This document shows positions 1 to 7,468 of a stretch of 21,671 nucleotides of DNA, piece after piece (position 1 is the stretch's first letter; every line of letters starts with the position of its first letter). The notes beneath the pieces are model-generated. The model saw only the letters and a program-made list of their open reading frames with translations, ran no database searches and was not told where the DNA came from. Origin of the DNA: Lachnoclostridium sp. UBA7122 (GTDB lineage: Bacteria > Bacillota > Clostridia > Lachnospirales > Lachnospiraceae); contig DKXQ01000258.1 in the NCBI GenBank assembly GCA_002493085.1, positions 3,119 through 24,789 on the forward strand, given 5' to 3'. The position numbers and the translations under genes were made by a program.

Positions 1-142
1 TGGCAAATTTCAAAGATTTTTCCAAAAGGCAGCTATATGAAGCCGCTGGTGTTTAAGCCCTGTTTTTTAGGGCTTTATGCACCACTGCGTGCTTCGTCTA
101 AGCGAAAGCGGGCTGCCGGCTGGAAAAATTTTGAAATTGCCA
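1..142. repeat. Large imperfect fold-back (inverted repeat) element
   Basis: Bases 1-24 and 121-142 are inverted complements, matching over all 22 bases of the right arm with two single-base bulges. The interior keeps folding: 28-33 pairs with 112-117, 39-46 with 87-89 plus 91-95, 48-51 with 80-83, and 55-61 with 69-75. A GC-GAAA-GC mini-hairpin lies at 102-109. The whole block could form one long branched hairpin as RNA or as extruded DNA. It may be a MITE or REP-like intergenic repeat, or a structured RNA. The left edge coincides with the window start, so a flanking target duplication cannot be seen. No coding sequence is recognisable in it. Confidence 0.6.
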
Positions 143-165
143 GAGCCACATAAAGAGCCACATAA
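142..165. repeat. 12-bp perfect tandem duplication
   Basis: The 12-mer AGAGCCACATAA occurs twice head to tail (142-153 and 154-165) and is followed by AG. It starts on the last base of the right arm of the fold-back element. It may be a scar of insertion or slippage at the element's edge. No function is visible. Confidence 0.85.
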
Positions 166-236
166 AGAAACGATATCCTCTTAAAAAAACTTTAAGAATA
201 TTCCAGCGTTTTTAGACTTTAATTTTTTTTGATACG

Positions 237-245
237 TGTTATAAT
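237..245 (+). promoter_or_regulatory. Extended -10 promoter of the LtaS-like gene
   Basis: TGTTATAAT (237-245) is a perfect -10 hexamer with an upstream TG extension, as used by the vegetative sigma-A. No good -35 is seen at 16-18 bp; the best is CTTTAA at 217-222. Transcription would start near 252, about 50 bp before the ATG at 305, which has the Shine-Dalgarno GAGGTGAT. The rest of 166-304 shows nothing else. Confidence 0.6.
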
Positions 246-304
246 GGTCAATGAAAATCTGGCAGCAGATACAACTATCAATTAGCATATTAATGAGGTG
301 ATAT

Positions 305-2332
305 ATGTTGGATATAAGGGATAGACGTGGAATAATCAGGCATATTATGGTTTATCTTGCATCAGCACTGCTTCTTGGACTGGTGATAGAATCGCTTAAC
401 CGGAAGTCTTTGCTGTCAGGCCTGGGATATATGGTGGAAAGCCCGCTGTTATTCTGTTTTAATGTATTAATAATACTTCTTACCTTGTCGTTTGCACTGT
501 TTTTTAAGAGGGAAATATTTGCATTTGTTTCTGTTTCAGCGGTCTGGCTTTTATTTGGAATAGTTAATTATATAATACTGCATTTCAGGGTCACTCCGTT
601 TTCAGCGGTTGATTTTATGCTTATTAAAAGTGCAATAAGTGTTTCAGGCCACTATTTCAGCACTTTTAATATTGCAGTGCTAATAGTTGCGCTATGTCTT
701 ATAGTTTTTCTGATGGCGTGCCTTTATAAAAAAGCGCCATACCACAGGTATAGAAACCATAAGCGCATAATTTTTTCATGTGTGCCAGTTATTATAATTG
801 CATTTGTAATTGTATTTATAAAAAGTTCAAGCAGTTCAGTGCAGGCACTTTCTACTAATTACACTAATATTTCAGAAGCATATGAAAATTATGGTTTTGT
901 ATACTGTTTTACAAACAGCCTGTTGGATGCCGGCATAGCAAAGCCAGACAGTTACAGTGAAGAAACAGTTAAAGCTTTAACAGAAGATTTAGAAGAGCCA
1001 GAAAGCAGCATTGCTGGTGATAAAAGACCTAATATAGTATTTATACAGCTTGAATCATTTTTTGATGTTAATTATGTAAAAGGGCTTAAATGCAGTAAAG
1101 ACCCGCTGCCTGTGTTCCATTCACTGCAGAAAGACTATTCTGGCGGGCTTATAACAGTGCCAACAGTAGGCGCTGGTACTGTAAATACTGAATTTGAGGT
1201 GCTTACAGGCATGCGCCAGCACGATTTTGGCGTATGTGAATATCCATATAAAACTATTTTAAAAAGTGTGGCATCTGAAAGTATCTGTAATGACCTTGCA
1301 AATCTTGGTTACAAGAGCCACAGTGTCCATAATAATGATGCAACATTTTATGGAAGGAATATTGTATTTTCAAGCCTTGGATTTGATACATTTACTTCTA
1401 TGGAATATATGAATGGCATTACTGAGAATGACAATGGCTGGGCCAATGATGGCATACTTGCTGATGAGATAATAAAGACTCTTGATTCAACAAAAGGTCC
1501 GGATTTTACATTTGGCATTACGGTACAAAGCCATGGTAAATATGATATTGCCACAGATAAAAAATATCCAATATCTGTTATGGGCGCACCAGAGGGGATG
1601 GAATCACAATATACTTATTATGTAAACCAGATTGCAGAAGTTGACAATATGATAGGCCGTCTTATAAAGCAGCTTGAAAAGCGTGATGAAAAAACAGTTC
1701 TTGTGCTTTATGGTGACCATCTTCCAAGCCTTGAATTAGAAAGTGGCCAGCTTAAGAATTATGATTTATACCAGACACAATATGTTACATGGAATAACTT
1801 TGGGCTTGGCAGACATGACAGGGATTTGGCTGCATACCAGTTATATCCATATATATTAGGCCAGCTTGGCATACATGAAGGGATTATTACAAAGTACCAC
1901 CAGCAGAAAGATTCTTCTGCAGATTACCTTGAAGGGCTTTCTATGCTTTCATATGACCTTTTATATGGAGAGAACTATGCATATAACGGAATAGTGCCAT
2001 TTGTGGCTTCTGATTTGCAGATGGGCATTGAAGAAGTTGTGATAAAAGATGTTAAAAAAGATAAAGAAGGGTATATTGTAACAGGGACTGGCTTTACACC
2101 ATATTCAGTGGCTTACTTTAATGGTGATGCACTTGATACAGAGTGGATTGACAACAGGCATCTGAGAGTGGCCAGCAGCGGGGATTTAGTTATGGATGAT
2201 GAAACTACAGATACAGATGAGGAGATATATGATGATGAGACAAATGCATTTTCTATAAAGACTATAAATAAAGATGGTGTTATTTTAAGTACAAGCGCAG
2301 CTGTCTTATACCAGGATACATCATTGTCATAA
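305..2332 (+). CDS. LtaS/MdoB-type membrane phosphoglycerol transferase (sulfatase fold) with C-terminal extension
   Basis: This 675-residue protein probably transfers glycerol-phosphate or a similar phospho-alcohol to a cell-envelope polymer outside the membrane. About five hydrophobic segments fill residues 14-172. The extracellular sulfatase-like domain follows at about 240-530. The lipoteichoic acid synthase (LtaS) catalytic set is present: Glu250 in QLES, the likely nucleophile Thr292 in GAGTVNTEFEVLTG, and Asp471-His472 in YGDHLP. After residue 560 there is an extension with a GTGFTPYSV...FNG pattern like IPT/TIG or other Ig-like domains, interrupted by a very acidic loop near 638-650. 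The start is supported by GAGGTGAT just upstream. The gene stands alone between its own promoter and terminator. The exact substrate (lipoteichoic acid or another polymer) cannot be told. Confidence 0.85.
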   Translation: MLDIRDRRGIIRHIMVYLASALLLGLVIESLNRKSLLSGLGYMVESPLLFCFNVLIILLTLSFALFFKREIFAFVSVSAVWLLFGIVNYIILHFRVTPFSAVDFMLIKSAISVSGHYFSTFNIAVLIVALCLIVFLMACLYKKAPYHRYRNHKRIIFSCVPVIIIAFVIVFIKSSSSSVQALSTNYTNISEAYENYGFVYCFTNSLLDAGIAKPDSYSEETVKALTEDLEEPESSIAGDKRPNIVFIQLESFFDVNYVKGLKCSKDPLPVFHSLQKDYSGGLITVPTVGAGTVNTEFEVLTGMRQHDFGVCEYPYKTILKSVASESICNDLANLGYKSHSVHNNDATFYGRNIVFSSLGFDTFTSMEYMNGITENDNGWANDGILADEIIKTLDSTKGPDFTFGITVQSHGKYDIATDKKYPISVMGAPEGMESQYTYYVNQIAEVDNMIGRLIKQLEKRDEKTVLVLYGDHLPSLELESGQLKNYDLYQTQYVTWNNFGLGRHDRDLAAYQLYPYILGQLGIHEGIITKYHQQKDSSADYLEGLSMLSYDLLYGENYAYNGIVPFVASDLQMGIEEVVIKDVKKDKEGYIVTGTGFTPYSVAYFNGDALDTEWIDNRHLRVASSGDLVMDDETTDTDEEIYDDETNAFSIKTINKDGVILSTSAAVLYQDTSLS

Positions 2333-2350
2333 TTAGCAAAAAAGCAGAAA

Positions 2351-2393
2351 AAAGTCATACTTTGCCGGAAGACAGAGTATGACTTTTCTTTTT
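2351..2393 (+). terminator. Intrinsic terminator after the LtaS-like gene
   Basis: AAAGTCATACT (2351-2361) pairs perfectly with AGTATGACTTT (2376-2386) around a 14-nt loop, followed by a T-rich tract to 2393. The A-rich 5' flank could let it work on the opposite strand too. It separates the envelope gene from the sporulation block. Confidence 0.85.
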
Positions 2394-2405
2394 GTATGCT
2401 ATACT

Positions 2406-2438
2406 TTGACATTCTTCGTACTGGTTTTTATGTATACT
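2406..2438 (+). promoter_or_regulatory. Candidate spoIIG promoter with unusually long spacer
   Basis: A perfect -35 TTGACA (2406-2411) is followed by TATACT (2433-2438) after 21 bp. A poorer TATGTA (2429-2434) sits at the normal 17 bp. The B. subtilis spoIIG promoter is known for a similarly over-long spacer and needs Spo0A to fire. No convincing Spo0A box (TGTCGAA) is visible here, so Spo0A control is inference. Confidence 0.45.
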
Positions 2439-2513
2439 TGGTTAAGCAGGTAACAATCCAGACAAAATAATGCAGCGGCTCCTGGCGGTTTCTGATAAGA
2501 AAGAAGGCATGGT

Positions 2514-3314
2514 ATGGCAGTCTGTTTTTATGCAGATTTATATTTCATTCTTAATTTCATTATGAACTGGTTTTTACTGTATATAACAGCATGGTGGATA
2601 CATGAACCTGTCCATAATAAAAGGTGGGCGCTTCTGTCTGCAGTCTGTGCTATATTTTCAGTGGTTGTTACATATCTGGCAGATTGTGGTTTTAAAATTC
2701 CAAAAACCTTTTTTGCAATGACGGAACTGGTATTTTTAACCTGGCAGGCATACAGGCCAGAAAATTTTAGAAAATTTTTCACGGGATTTGTTACTTATAT
2801 ATGTTTGTCAGCGTTTACAGCAGGAATGGTTTTTATGTTAAAAGAAATATTTGCATGGAAAAGTTTTTCTCTGGCATTTTTGCTTTTATCAGTTTTTATG
2901 CTTTTTTTATTATTCCGCTTTTTAAGGGTTTCTATTGCAAAACAGGATTTAAAACGCAGAAGCATAGTCAATGCTACACTGGTGCACAACGGAAAAAAAC
3001 AGGAAATAAAAGCACTCTATGATACAGGCAACCATCTTGTAAGTCCATATACCGGGGAACCAGTAGCTGTGATTTCAAAGGATTTATCAGATTGGGCAGG
3101 ACTTTCAAAAAATGCAGCCCCGCTTTTAATACCATATCATTCAATAGGCGGTGATGGCATGCTTGAAGCATACAGGCTTGATATATTAAAATTCCAGGAC
3201 GGGAGTACCAGAAAAAATTTTTTGGCTGCGGTAAGTGACAACATTTGCACAGATAAAGAAATACAGATTATTTTAAATAACCAGCCTATGGCAGAAGGAG
3301 GATACAATGCTTAA
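2514..3314 (+). CDS. spoIIGA: Sporulation pro-sigma-E processing peptidase SpoIIGA
   Basis: This is the membrane aspartic protease that removes the pro-sequence of sigma-E in the mother cell when signalled by forespore SpoIIR. Five hydrophobic segments span about residues 5-138. The cytoplasmic protease domain follows, with the active-site motif LYDTGNHL (catalytic Asp170) and the downstream LLIPYHSIGGDG strand typical of the family. The length of 266 residues is a little shorter than B. subtilis SpoIIGA (about 309). The start is the ATG after AAGAAGG. The 3' end overlaps sigE by 8 bp, which fits coupled translation of protease and substrate. Confidence 0.95.
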   Translation: MAVCFYADLYFILNFIMNWFLLYITAWWIHEPVHNKRWALLSAVCAIFSVVVTYLADCGFKIPKTFFAMTELVFLTWQAYRPENFRKFFTGFVTYICLSAFTAGMVFMLKEIFAWKSFSLAFLLLSVFMLFLLFRFLRVSIAKQDLKRRSIVNATLVHNGKKQEIKALYDTGNHLVSPYTGEPVAVISKDLSDWAGLSKNAAPLLIPYHSIGGDGMLEAYRLDILKFQDGSTRKNFLAAVSDNICTDKEIQIILNNQPMAEGGYNA

Positions 3315-4047
3315 GATATCAATGTCAAACAGGTTCCAGTTCAGAATGATGCCGGAGTTCCGGGGGTTATTCTGGCCGCATAATAGTGGCGATATCCACT
3401 ATATAGGAGGTGCTGAGATACTTCCAGCTCCATTTACTATAGATGAAGAGAGAGAAATACTAGATAAACTTGGCAGTTCTGAAGACCAGGCGGCAAGGAG
3501 CAGCCTTATAGAGCACAACCTGCGTCTTGTGGTATATATAGCTAAGAAATTTGATAATACCGGGGTTGGTGTTGAAGACCTGATTTCTATAGGCACAATC
3601 GGGCTTATAAAAGCTATAAACACATTTAACCCGTTAAAGAATATAAAACTGGCTACATATGCTTCAAGATGCATAGAAAATGAAATATTAATGTACTTAA
3701 GAAGAAACAGCAAGATTAAACTTGAAGTGTCAATAGACGAACCTTTAAATGTGGACTGGGATGGTAATGAACTGCTGCTTTCTGATATACTTGGAACTGA
3801 TGAAAATGTTATTTCTAAAAATCTTGAAGATGAAGTTGACAGGAGGCTTTTAAGAATGGCCCTTGACAAGTTAAGTGAACGTGAAAGGGTAATAATAGAG
3901 ATGAGATTTGGGATAAATACCCAGGACGGCAAAGAGCGCACACAAAAAGAGGTTGCTGACATTATGGGCATTTCCCAGTCGTACATATCAAGACTTGAGA
4001 AAAAGATTATGAAAAGACTTAAAAAGGAAATAATGAAAATGGAATAA
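3307..4047 (+). CDS. sigE: RNA polymerase sporulation sigma-E precursor
   Basis: This is the mother-cell sigma factor of early sporulation. It has 246 residues, the usual family length. An N-terminal amphipathic pro-sequence of about 31 residues is followed by HYIGGAEILP, the conserved site where SpoIIGA cuts (near Tyr32). Region 2 is visible as NLRLVVYIAKKF, DLISIGTIGLIKA and LATYASRCIENEILMYLRR. Region 4 ends in the helix-turn-helix EVADIMGISQSYISRLEKK. The start overlaps the end of spoIIGA. The pro-region begins MLKISMSNRFQFRMM and differs in sequence from the B. subtilis one, as is usual for this rapidly changing part. Confidence 0.97.
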   Translation: MLKISMSNRFQFRMMPEFRGLFWPHNSGDIHYIGGAEILPAPFTIDEEREILDKLGSSEDQAARSSLIEHNLRLVVYIAKKFDNTGVGVEDLISIGTIGLIKAINTFNPLKNIKLATYASRCIENEILMYLRRNSKIKLEVSIDEPLNVDWDGNELLLSDILGTDENVISKNLEDEVDRRLLRMALDKLSERERVIIEMRFGINTQDGKERTQKEVADIMGISQSYISRLEKKIMKRLKKEIMKME

Positions 4048-4105
4048 GATCTGTTTTTTGGTAAATCCTACTTTATATAGCTTAGTCACAGTATGGAGGA
4101 TAAAC

Positions 4106-4882
4106 ATGGCAATATATAAAGTAGAAATCTGTGGTGTAAACACAGCGAAGTTACCACTCCTTACAGATGAAGAAAAGAAGGAGCTTTTTGAAAAAATACA
4201 AAAAGGAGACAAAAAAGCAAGAGAGGATTTTATTAAGGGCAATCTCAGGCTTGTTTTAAGTATAATACAGAGATTTTCAAATTCAGGTGAAAATATTGAT
4301 GATTTATTCCAGATAGGCTGTATAGGGCTTATGAAGGCAATAGACCATTTTGATGTGACATTAAATGTTAAGTTTTCTACTTATGCTGTACCAATGATAA
4401 TCGGTGAAATCAGGCGGTACCTGCGTGATAATAACAGCATCCGTGTAAGCCGTTCTATACGTGATACAGCGTACAAGGCTATTTATACTAAAGAACTGAT
4501 GATGAAGAAAAGTGATAAAGAGCCTACAGTTGAGGAAATTGCAGAGAAATTAGATGTGGCACCGGAGGATATTGTCTATGCACTTGATGCAATCCAGAGC
4601 CCAGTGTCACTATATGAACCAGTGTACGCAGAAAGTGGTGATACCCTTTATATTATGGACCAGATAAGCGATAAAAAAAACAAAGAAGATAACTGGATAG
4701 AGGAAATATCATTAAAAGCAGCGGTAAACCGTCTGTCCGAAAGGGAACACAAGATTATTAATATGAGATATTTTGAAGGAAAGACGCAGATGGAGGTGGC
4801 AGAGGAAATAAATATTTCACAGGCACAAGTAAGCCGCCTGGAAAAGAAGGCTTTACGTTCAATGAGGAATTATCTGGGATAG
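4106..4882 (+). CDS. sigG: RNA polymerase sporulation sigma-G
   Basis: This is the late forespore sigma factor. The start is placed at MAIYKVEICGVNTAKLPLL, because KVEICGV is the conserved N-terminus and GGAGG lies at 4095-4099, just upstream. An earlier in-frame start at 4058 would add 16 unconserved residues and has no good ribosome site. The result is 258 residues, the family length. Region 2 shows NLRLVLSIIQRF, DDLFQIGCIGLMKAID and KFSTYAVPMIIGEIRRYLRDN. Region 4 shows EVAEEINISQAQVSRLEKKAL. It lies 58 bp after sigE, the order known in Firmicutes. I found no clear sigma-F or sigma-G promoter in that gap. Confidence 0.97.
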   Translation: MAIYKVEICGVNTAKLPLLTDEEKKELFEKIQKGDKKAREDFIKGNLRLVLSIIQRFSNSGENIDDLFQIGCIGLMKAIDHFDVTLNVKFSTYAVPMIIGEIRRYLRDNNSIRVSRSIRDTAYKAIYTKELMMKKSDKEPTVEEIAEKLDVAPEDIVYALDAIQSPVSLYEPVYAESGDTLYIMDQISDKKNKEDNWIEEISLKAAVNRLSEREHKIINMRYFEGKTQMEVAEEINISQAQVSRLEKKALRSMRNYLG

Positions 4883-4954
4883 GGGCACATATATTATATA
4901 GAGTATCGGGGAAAGAGAACTGCTGTAGTGGCAGTTTCTGGCCTGGAGGATTGG

Positions 4955-5218
4955 ATGAGGGTATGTGAGCTTCGTGAAAAGGAAGTAATAAATGTCTGTG
5001 ACGGGGAAAGGCTTGGAAATGTCTGCGATGTAGATTTTGACGTAAAAACAGGGCGGATCTGCAGCCTGATTATTCCAGGGCCATGTAAAATATTCGGAAT
5101 ACTGGGACGTGACCACGAATATATTATTCCATACGAATGTGTTAAAAGAATTGGAACAGATGTTATTCTTGTAGAAGTTGAGATTGATAAATGCCTGCAG
5201 AAATGCAAATTTGAATAG
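4955..5218 (+). CDS. ylmC: YlmC/YmxH family sporulation PRC-barrel protein
   Basis: This small protein of 87 residues belongs to the YlmC/YmxH PRC-barrel family, conserved in spore formers next to sigG. Its role is poorly known. The family signature MRVCELREKEVINVCDGERLGNV is at the N-terminus. The start at 4955 is chosen because this signature starts there and GGAGG (4945-4949) lies five bases before it; an upstream in-frame start at 4928 would add nine non-conserved residues. IIPGP and the hydrophobic barrel strands follow. It has five cysteines (residues 4, 15, 24, 44 and 62) plus two near the C-terminus, which is many for 87 residues. A 6-bp hairpin (4918-4936) separates it from sigG and might modulate read-through. 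Confidence 0.88.
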   Translation: MRVCELREKEVINVCDGERLGNVCDVDFDVKTGRICSLIIPGPCKIFGILGRDHEYIIPYECVKRIGTDVILVEVEIDKCLQKCKFE

Positions 5219-5262
5219 AGCAATATTATGGCAAAAATGCAGGTACATTAAGCTTTATAAGC

Positions 5263-5291
5263 TTGCAAAGAGGATATTTATAGGTTATTAT
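5263..5291 (+). promoter_or_regulatory. Sigma-A promoter of nrdR
   Basis: TTGCAA (5263-5268) and TATTAT (5286-5291) are 17 bp apart. Transcription would start about 25 bp before the nrdR ATG. A small palindromic pair AAGCTT-TAT-AAGCTT (5250-5264) abuts the -35. Confidence 0.65.
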
Positions 5292-5324
5292 AAAAAAAAT
5301 ACCAGAGTGAAAGGTGGGTAAACC

Positions 5325-5777
5325 ATGAAGTGTCCTTTTTGCGGAACAGATGATACAAGAGTCATTGATTCCCGTCCGGCAGATGATAATACATCAATAA
5401 GACGCAGAAGGCATTGCGACCAGTGCCACAAGCGTTTTACTACTTATGAAAAAGTAGAGGCGGTTCCTTTGATTGTAATTAAAAAAGATTTGACAAGAGA
5501 GCCTTATGACAGACAGAAGATTGAGCAGGGAATAGTGCGTTCGTGCCATAAAAGACAAGTATCAGCAGATGATATGAAGTCACTTGTTGACAGAGTTGAA
5601 GCTGTTATATTTGCACAGGAAGGAAAGGAGATACCTAGCAGTTATATTGGAGAACTTGTCATGAACGGACTTAAAGAAGTTGATGCAGTTGCGTATATAA
5701 GATTTGCATCAATTTACCGTGAATTTAACGACGTTGGCACATTTATTGAGGAGATTAAAAAAATACTTGATACGTAG
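5325..5777 (+). CDS. nrdR: Transcriptional repressor NrdR
   Basis: NrdR represses ribonucleotide reductase genes when dATP is abundant. The zinc ribbon uses Cys3, Cys6, Cys31 and Cys34 (CPFC and CDQC), with RVIDSR and SIRRRRHC between them. The ATP-cone runs from about residue 48 (PLIVIKKDLTREPYDRQKI) to 139. The length of 150 residues is standard. AAAGGTGG precedes the ATG. No ribonucleotide reductase gene or NrdR box pair is seen in the window, so the targets lie elsewhere. Confidence 0.97.
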   Translation: MKCPFCGTDDTRVIDSRPADDNTSIRRRRHCDQCHKRFTTYEKVEAVPLIVIKKDLTREPYDRQKIEQGIVRSCHKRQVSADDMKSLVDRVEAVIFAQEGKEIPSSYIGELVMNGLKEVDAVAYIRFASIYREFNDVGTFIEEIKKILDT

Positions 5778-5783
5778 AAATTG

Positions 5784-5810
5784 CAGGGGCAGACAAAAAG
5801 TCTGCCCCTG
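5784..5810 (+). terminator. Perfect 11-bp hairpin after nrdR, no T-tract
   Basis: CAGGGGCAGAC (5784-5794), a loop of five A, then GTCTGCCCCTG (5800-5810) form a GC-rich perfect stem six bases after the stop codon. No run of T follows, so it may be a weak or factor-aided terminator, or an mRNA 3'-end stabiliser. It sits directly in front of the next promoter. Confidence 0.5.
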
Positions 5811-5818
5811 TCAGGTAT

Positions 5819-5847
5819 TTGACTTAATATCACATATGTGGTATTAT
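5819..5847 (+). promoter_or_regulatory. Sigma-A promoter of the yifB-dprA-topA operon
   Basis: TTGACT (5819-5824) and TATTAT (5842-5847) lie 17 bp apart. The 10-bp palindrome CACATATGTG (5831-5840) fills the spacer and could be an operator. Transcription would start near 5854, about 35 bp before yifB. Confidence 0.7.
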
Positions 5848-5888
5848 GGCGCAGGGAGCAGTATGCTGTATGAGTGGAAAGGATTATT

Positions 5889-7466
5889 ATGTATAGTGAA
5901 GCTTATTCAGCAGTTATACAAGGCATAGAAGGCTGTATTATACATGCTGAAGCAGATGTATCAGATGGCCTTCCATGTTTTTTGCTTGTAGGATGCCTGT
6001 CATCAGAAGTAAAAGAGGCAAGGGAACGTGTGCGGATAGCCTTAAAAAACAGTGGTTTTAAAATCCCACCTAAAAAAATTACTATAAACCTGTCACCTGC
6101 CGGCATACGCAAAGATGGGACATGCTATGACCTTGCAGTTGCTGTTGCAATTCTTTCAGCGCTTGGCATTATTAACAGGGAACTTTTACATAAGGCTGTG
6201 CTTATAGGTGAACTGGGTTTTGATGGAAAACTTAAGTCTGTGAATGGTGTACTGCCTATGGTTTCTACAGCTTGTGAAAACGGCATAAGATACTGTCTTG
6301 TCCCAAAAGATAATGTAGAAGAAGCAATGTTTGCAGATGGGACAGATATTATAGGAGTGGACAGCCTTAATGAAGCTGTCAGTATCTTAAACAGCACACA
6401 TCCTGAAAGATATGCAGTAAGGGCAGAGGGCGGCATGCCAGGCAAAACGGGCAATACACAAAGTACTTTAATTCCTGATTTTGCCAGCATTACAGGGCAG
6501 GATGTGGCATGCCGTGCTGCTGAGGTGGCAGTATCAGGCATGCACAATTTTCTTATAATAGGACCGCCTGGAACTGGCAAGACCATGATTGCAAAAAGAA
6601 TTGCAGGCATTATGCCAAAGATGCAGCCTGATGAGTGTATGGAGGTATCAAAAGTATACAGTGTATCAGGCCTCCTTACAAAAGATATGCCTGTAATTAC
6701 AGACAGGCCTTACAGGGCACCACACCACACAGTTACACAGGCTGCACTTGCTGGTGGAGGCAGATACCCGAAGCCTGGCGAGATAAGCCTTGCATCAGGT
6801 GGTGTATTATTTCTTGATGAACTGCCAGAATTTAACAGGCAGACATTAGAAGTGCTGCGCCAGCCGCTTGAAGATGGCTGGGTAAATGTGTCAAGACTTG
6901 ACGGAAGCTGCCGCTATCCTGCAAAATGTATGCTTGTAGCAGCGATGAACCCATGCCGGTGCGGCTTTTATCCAGACAGAAAGAAGTGTACATGCACGCC
7001 TTTGCAGGTGAAAAGCTATCTTGGCAGGATAAGCACGCCACTTCTTGACAGGATTGACATATGCACAGAAACAGTCCAGCTTAAACTTAATGAAATTTAC
7101 CTTGATAATGATATTAAAGACTGCCATAAAAAAAGAAACAGTACATCAGAAGAAATCAGGAAGCGTGTTTTACAGACACAGGAAATACAAAAAGACAGAT
7201 ATAAAAATGAAAATTTCAGTTTTAATTCCTGTCTTACCCCATCAGACATTAAAAAATACTGCACTCTGGCACCTGAAGCAAAAGATTTCCTGGAATGTAT
7301 TTCAGAGGGAATGTCATTTAGCATAAGGGCTTACCATAAGATTTTAAAGGCGGGACGTACTATAGCTGATATAGAACAAAAAAGCCTTATAGAAAAAAGC
7401 CATATTGCAGAGGCTGTATGTTACAGAAGCATTAACAGCAAATACTGGGGAGAGGGGCAGGCATAG
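5889..7466 (+). CDS. YifB/ComM family AAA+ ATPase (Mg-chelatase-like)
   Basis: Members of this family are AAA+ motors; the Gram-negative relative ComM is a helicase that helps integrate transformed DNA. The protein has 525 residues from the ATG at 5889, chosen because MYSEAYSAVIQGIEG matches the family N-terminus and AAAGGA lies upstream (a GTG at 5874 is less likely). An N-terminal ChlI-like domain fills 10-165. Walker A is GPPGTGKT (225-232), followed by RPYRAPHH (273-280) and Walker B VLFLDE (306-311). A zinc-type cysteine cluster PCRCG...KKCTC lies at 355-369, with STPLLDRID after it and a C-terminal ChlI domain. dprA follows two bases later, which supports a role with incoming single-stranded DNA. 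Confidence 0.93.
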   Translation: MYSEAYSAVIQGIEGCIIHAEADVSDGLPCFLLVGCLSSEVKEARERVRIALKNSGFKIPPKKITINLSPAGIRKDGTCYDLAVAVAILSALGIINRELLHKAVLIGELGFDGKLKSVNGVLPMVSTACENGIRYCLVPKDNVEEAMFADGTDIIGVDSLNEAVSILNSTHPERYAVRAEGGMPGKTGNTQSTLIPDFASITGQDVACRAAEVAVSGMHNFLIIGPPGTGKTMIAKRIAGIMPKMQPDECMEVSKVYSVSGLLTKDMPVITDRPYRAPHHTVTQAALAGGGRYPKPGEISLASGGVLFLDELPEFNRQTLEVLRQPLEDGWVNVSRLDGSCRYPAKCMLVAAMNPCRCGFYPDRKKCTCTPLQVKSYLGRISTPLLDRIDICTETVQLKLNEIYLDNDIKDCHKKRNSTSEEIRKRVLQTQEIQKDRYKNENFSFNSCLTPSDIKKYCTLAPEAKDFLECISEGMSFSIRAYHKILKAGRTIADIEQKSLIEKSHIAEAVCYRSINSKYWGEGQA

Positions 7467-7468
7467 CT

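Noticed and set aside
3399..3986. Minus-strand open frame of 195 codons within sigE
   Set aside because: It is a Ser/Leu-rich shadow of the highly conserved sigE coding sequence.
4048..4105. A sigma-F or sigma-G promoter for sigG
   Set aside because: I could not find a convincing pair of elements in the 58-bp gap, so none is annotated.
4859..5248. Minus-strand open frames of 129 and 109 codons over ylmC
   Set aside because: They lack ribosome sites and recognisable families, and ylmC on the plus strand has the full YlmC/YmxH signature.
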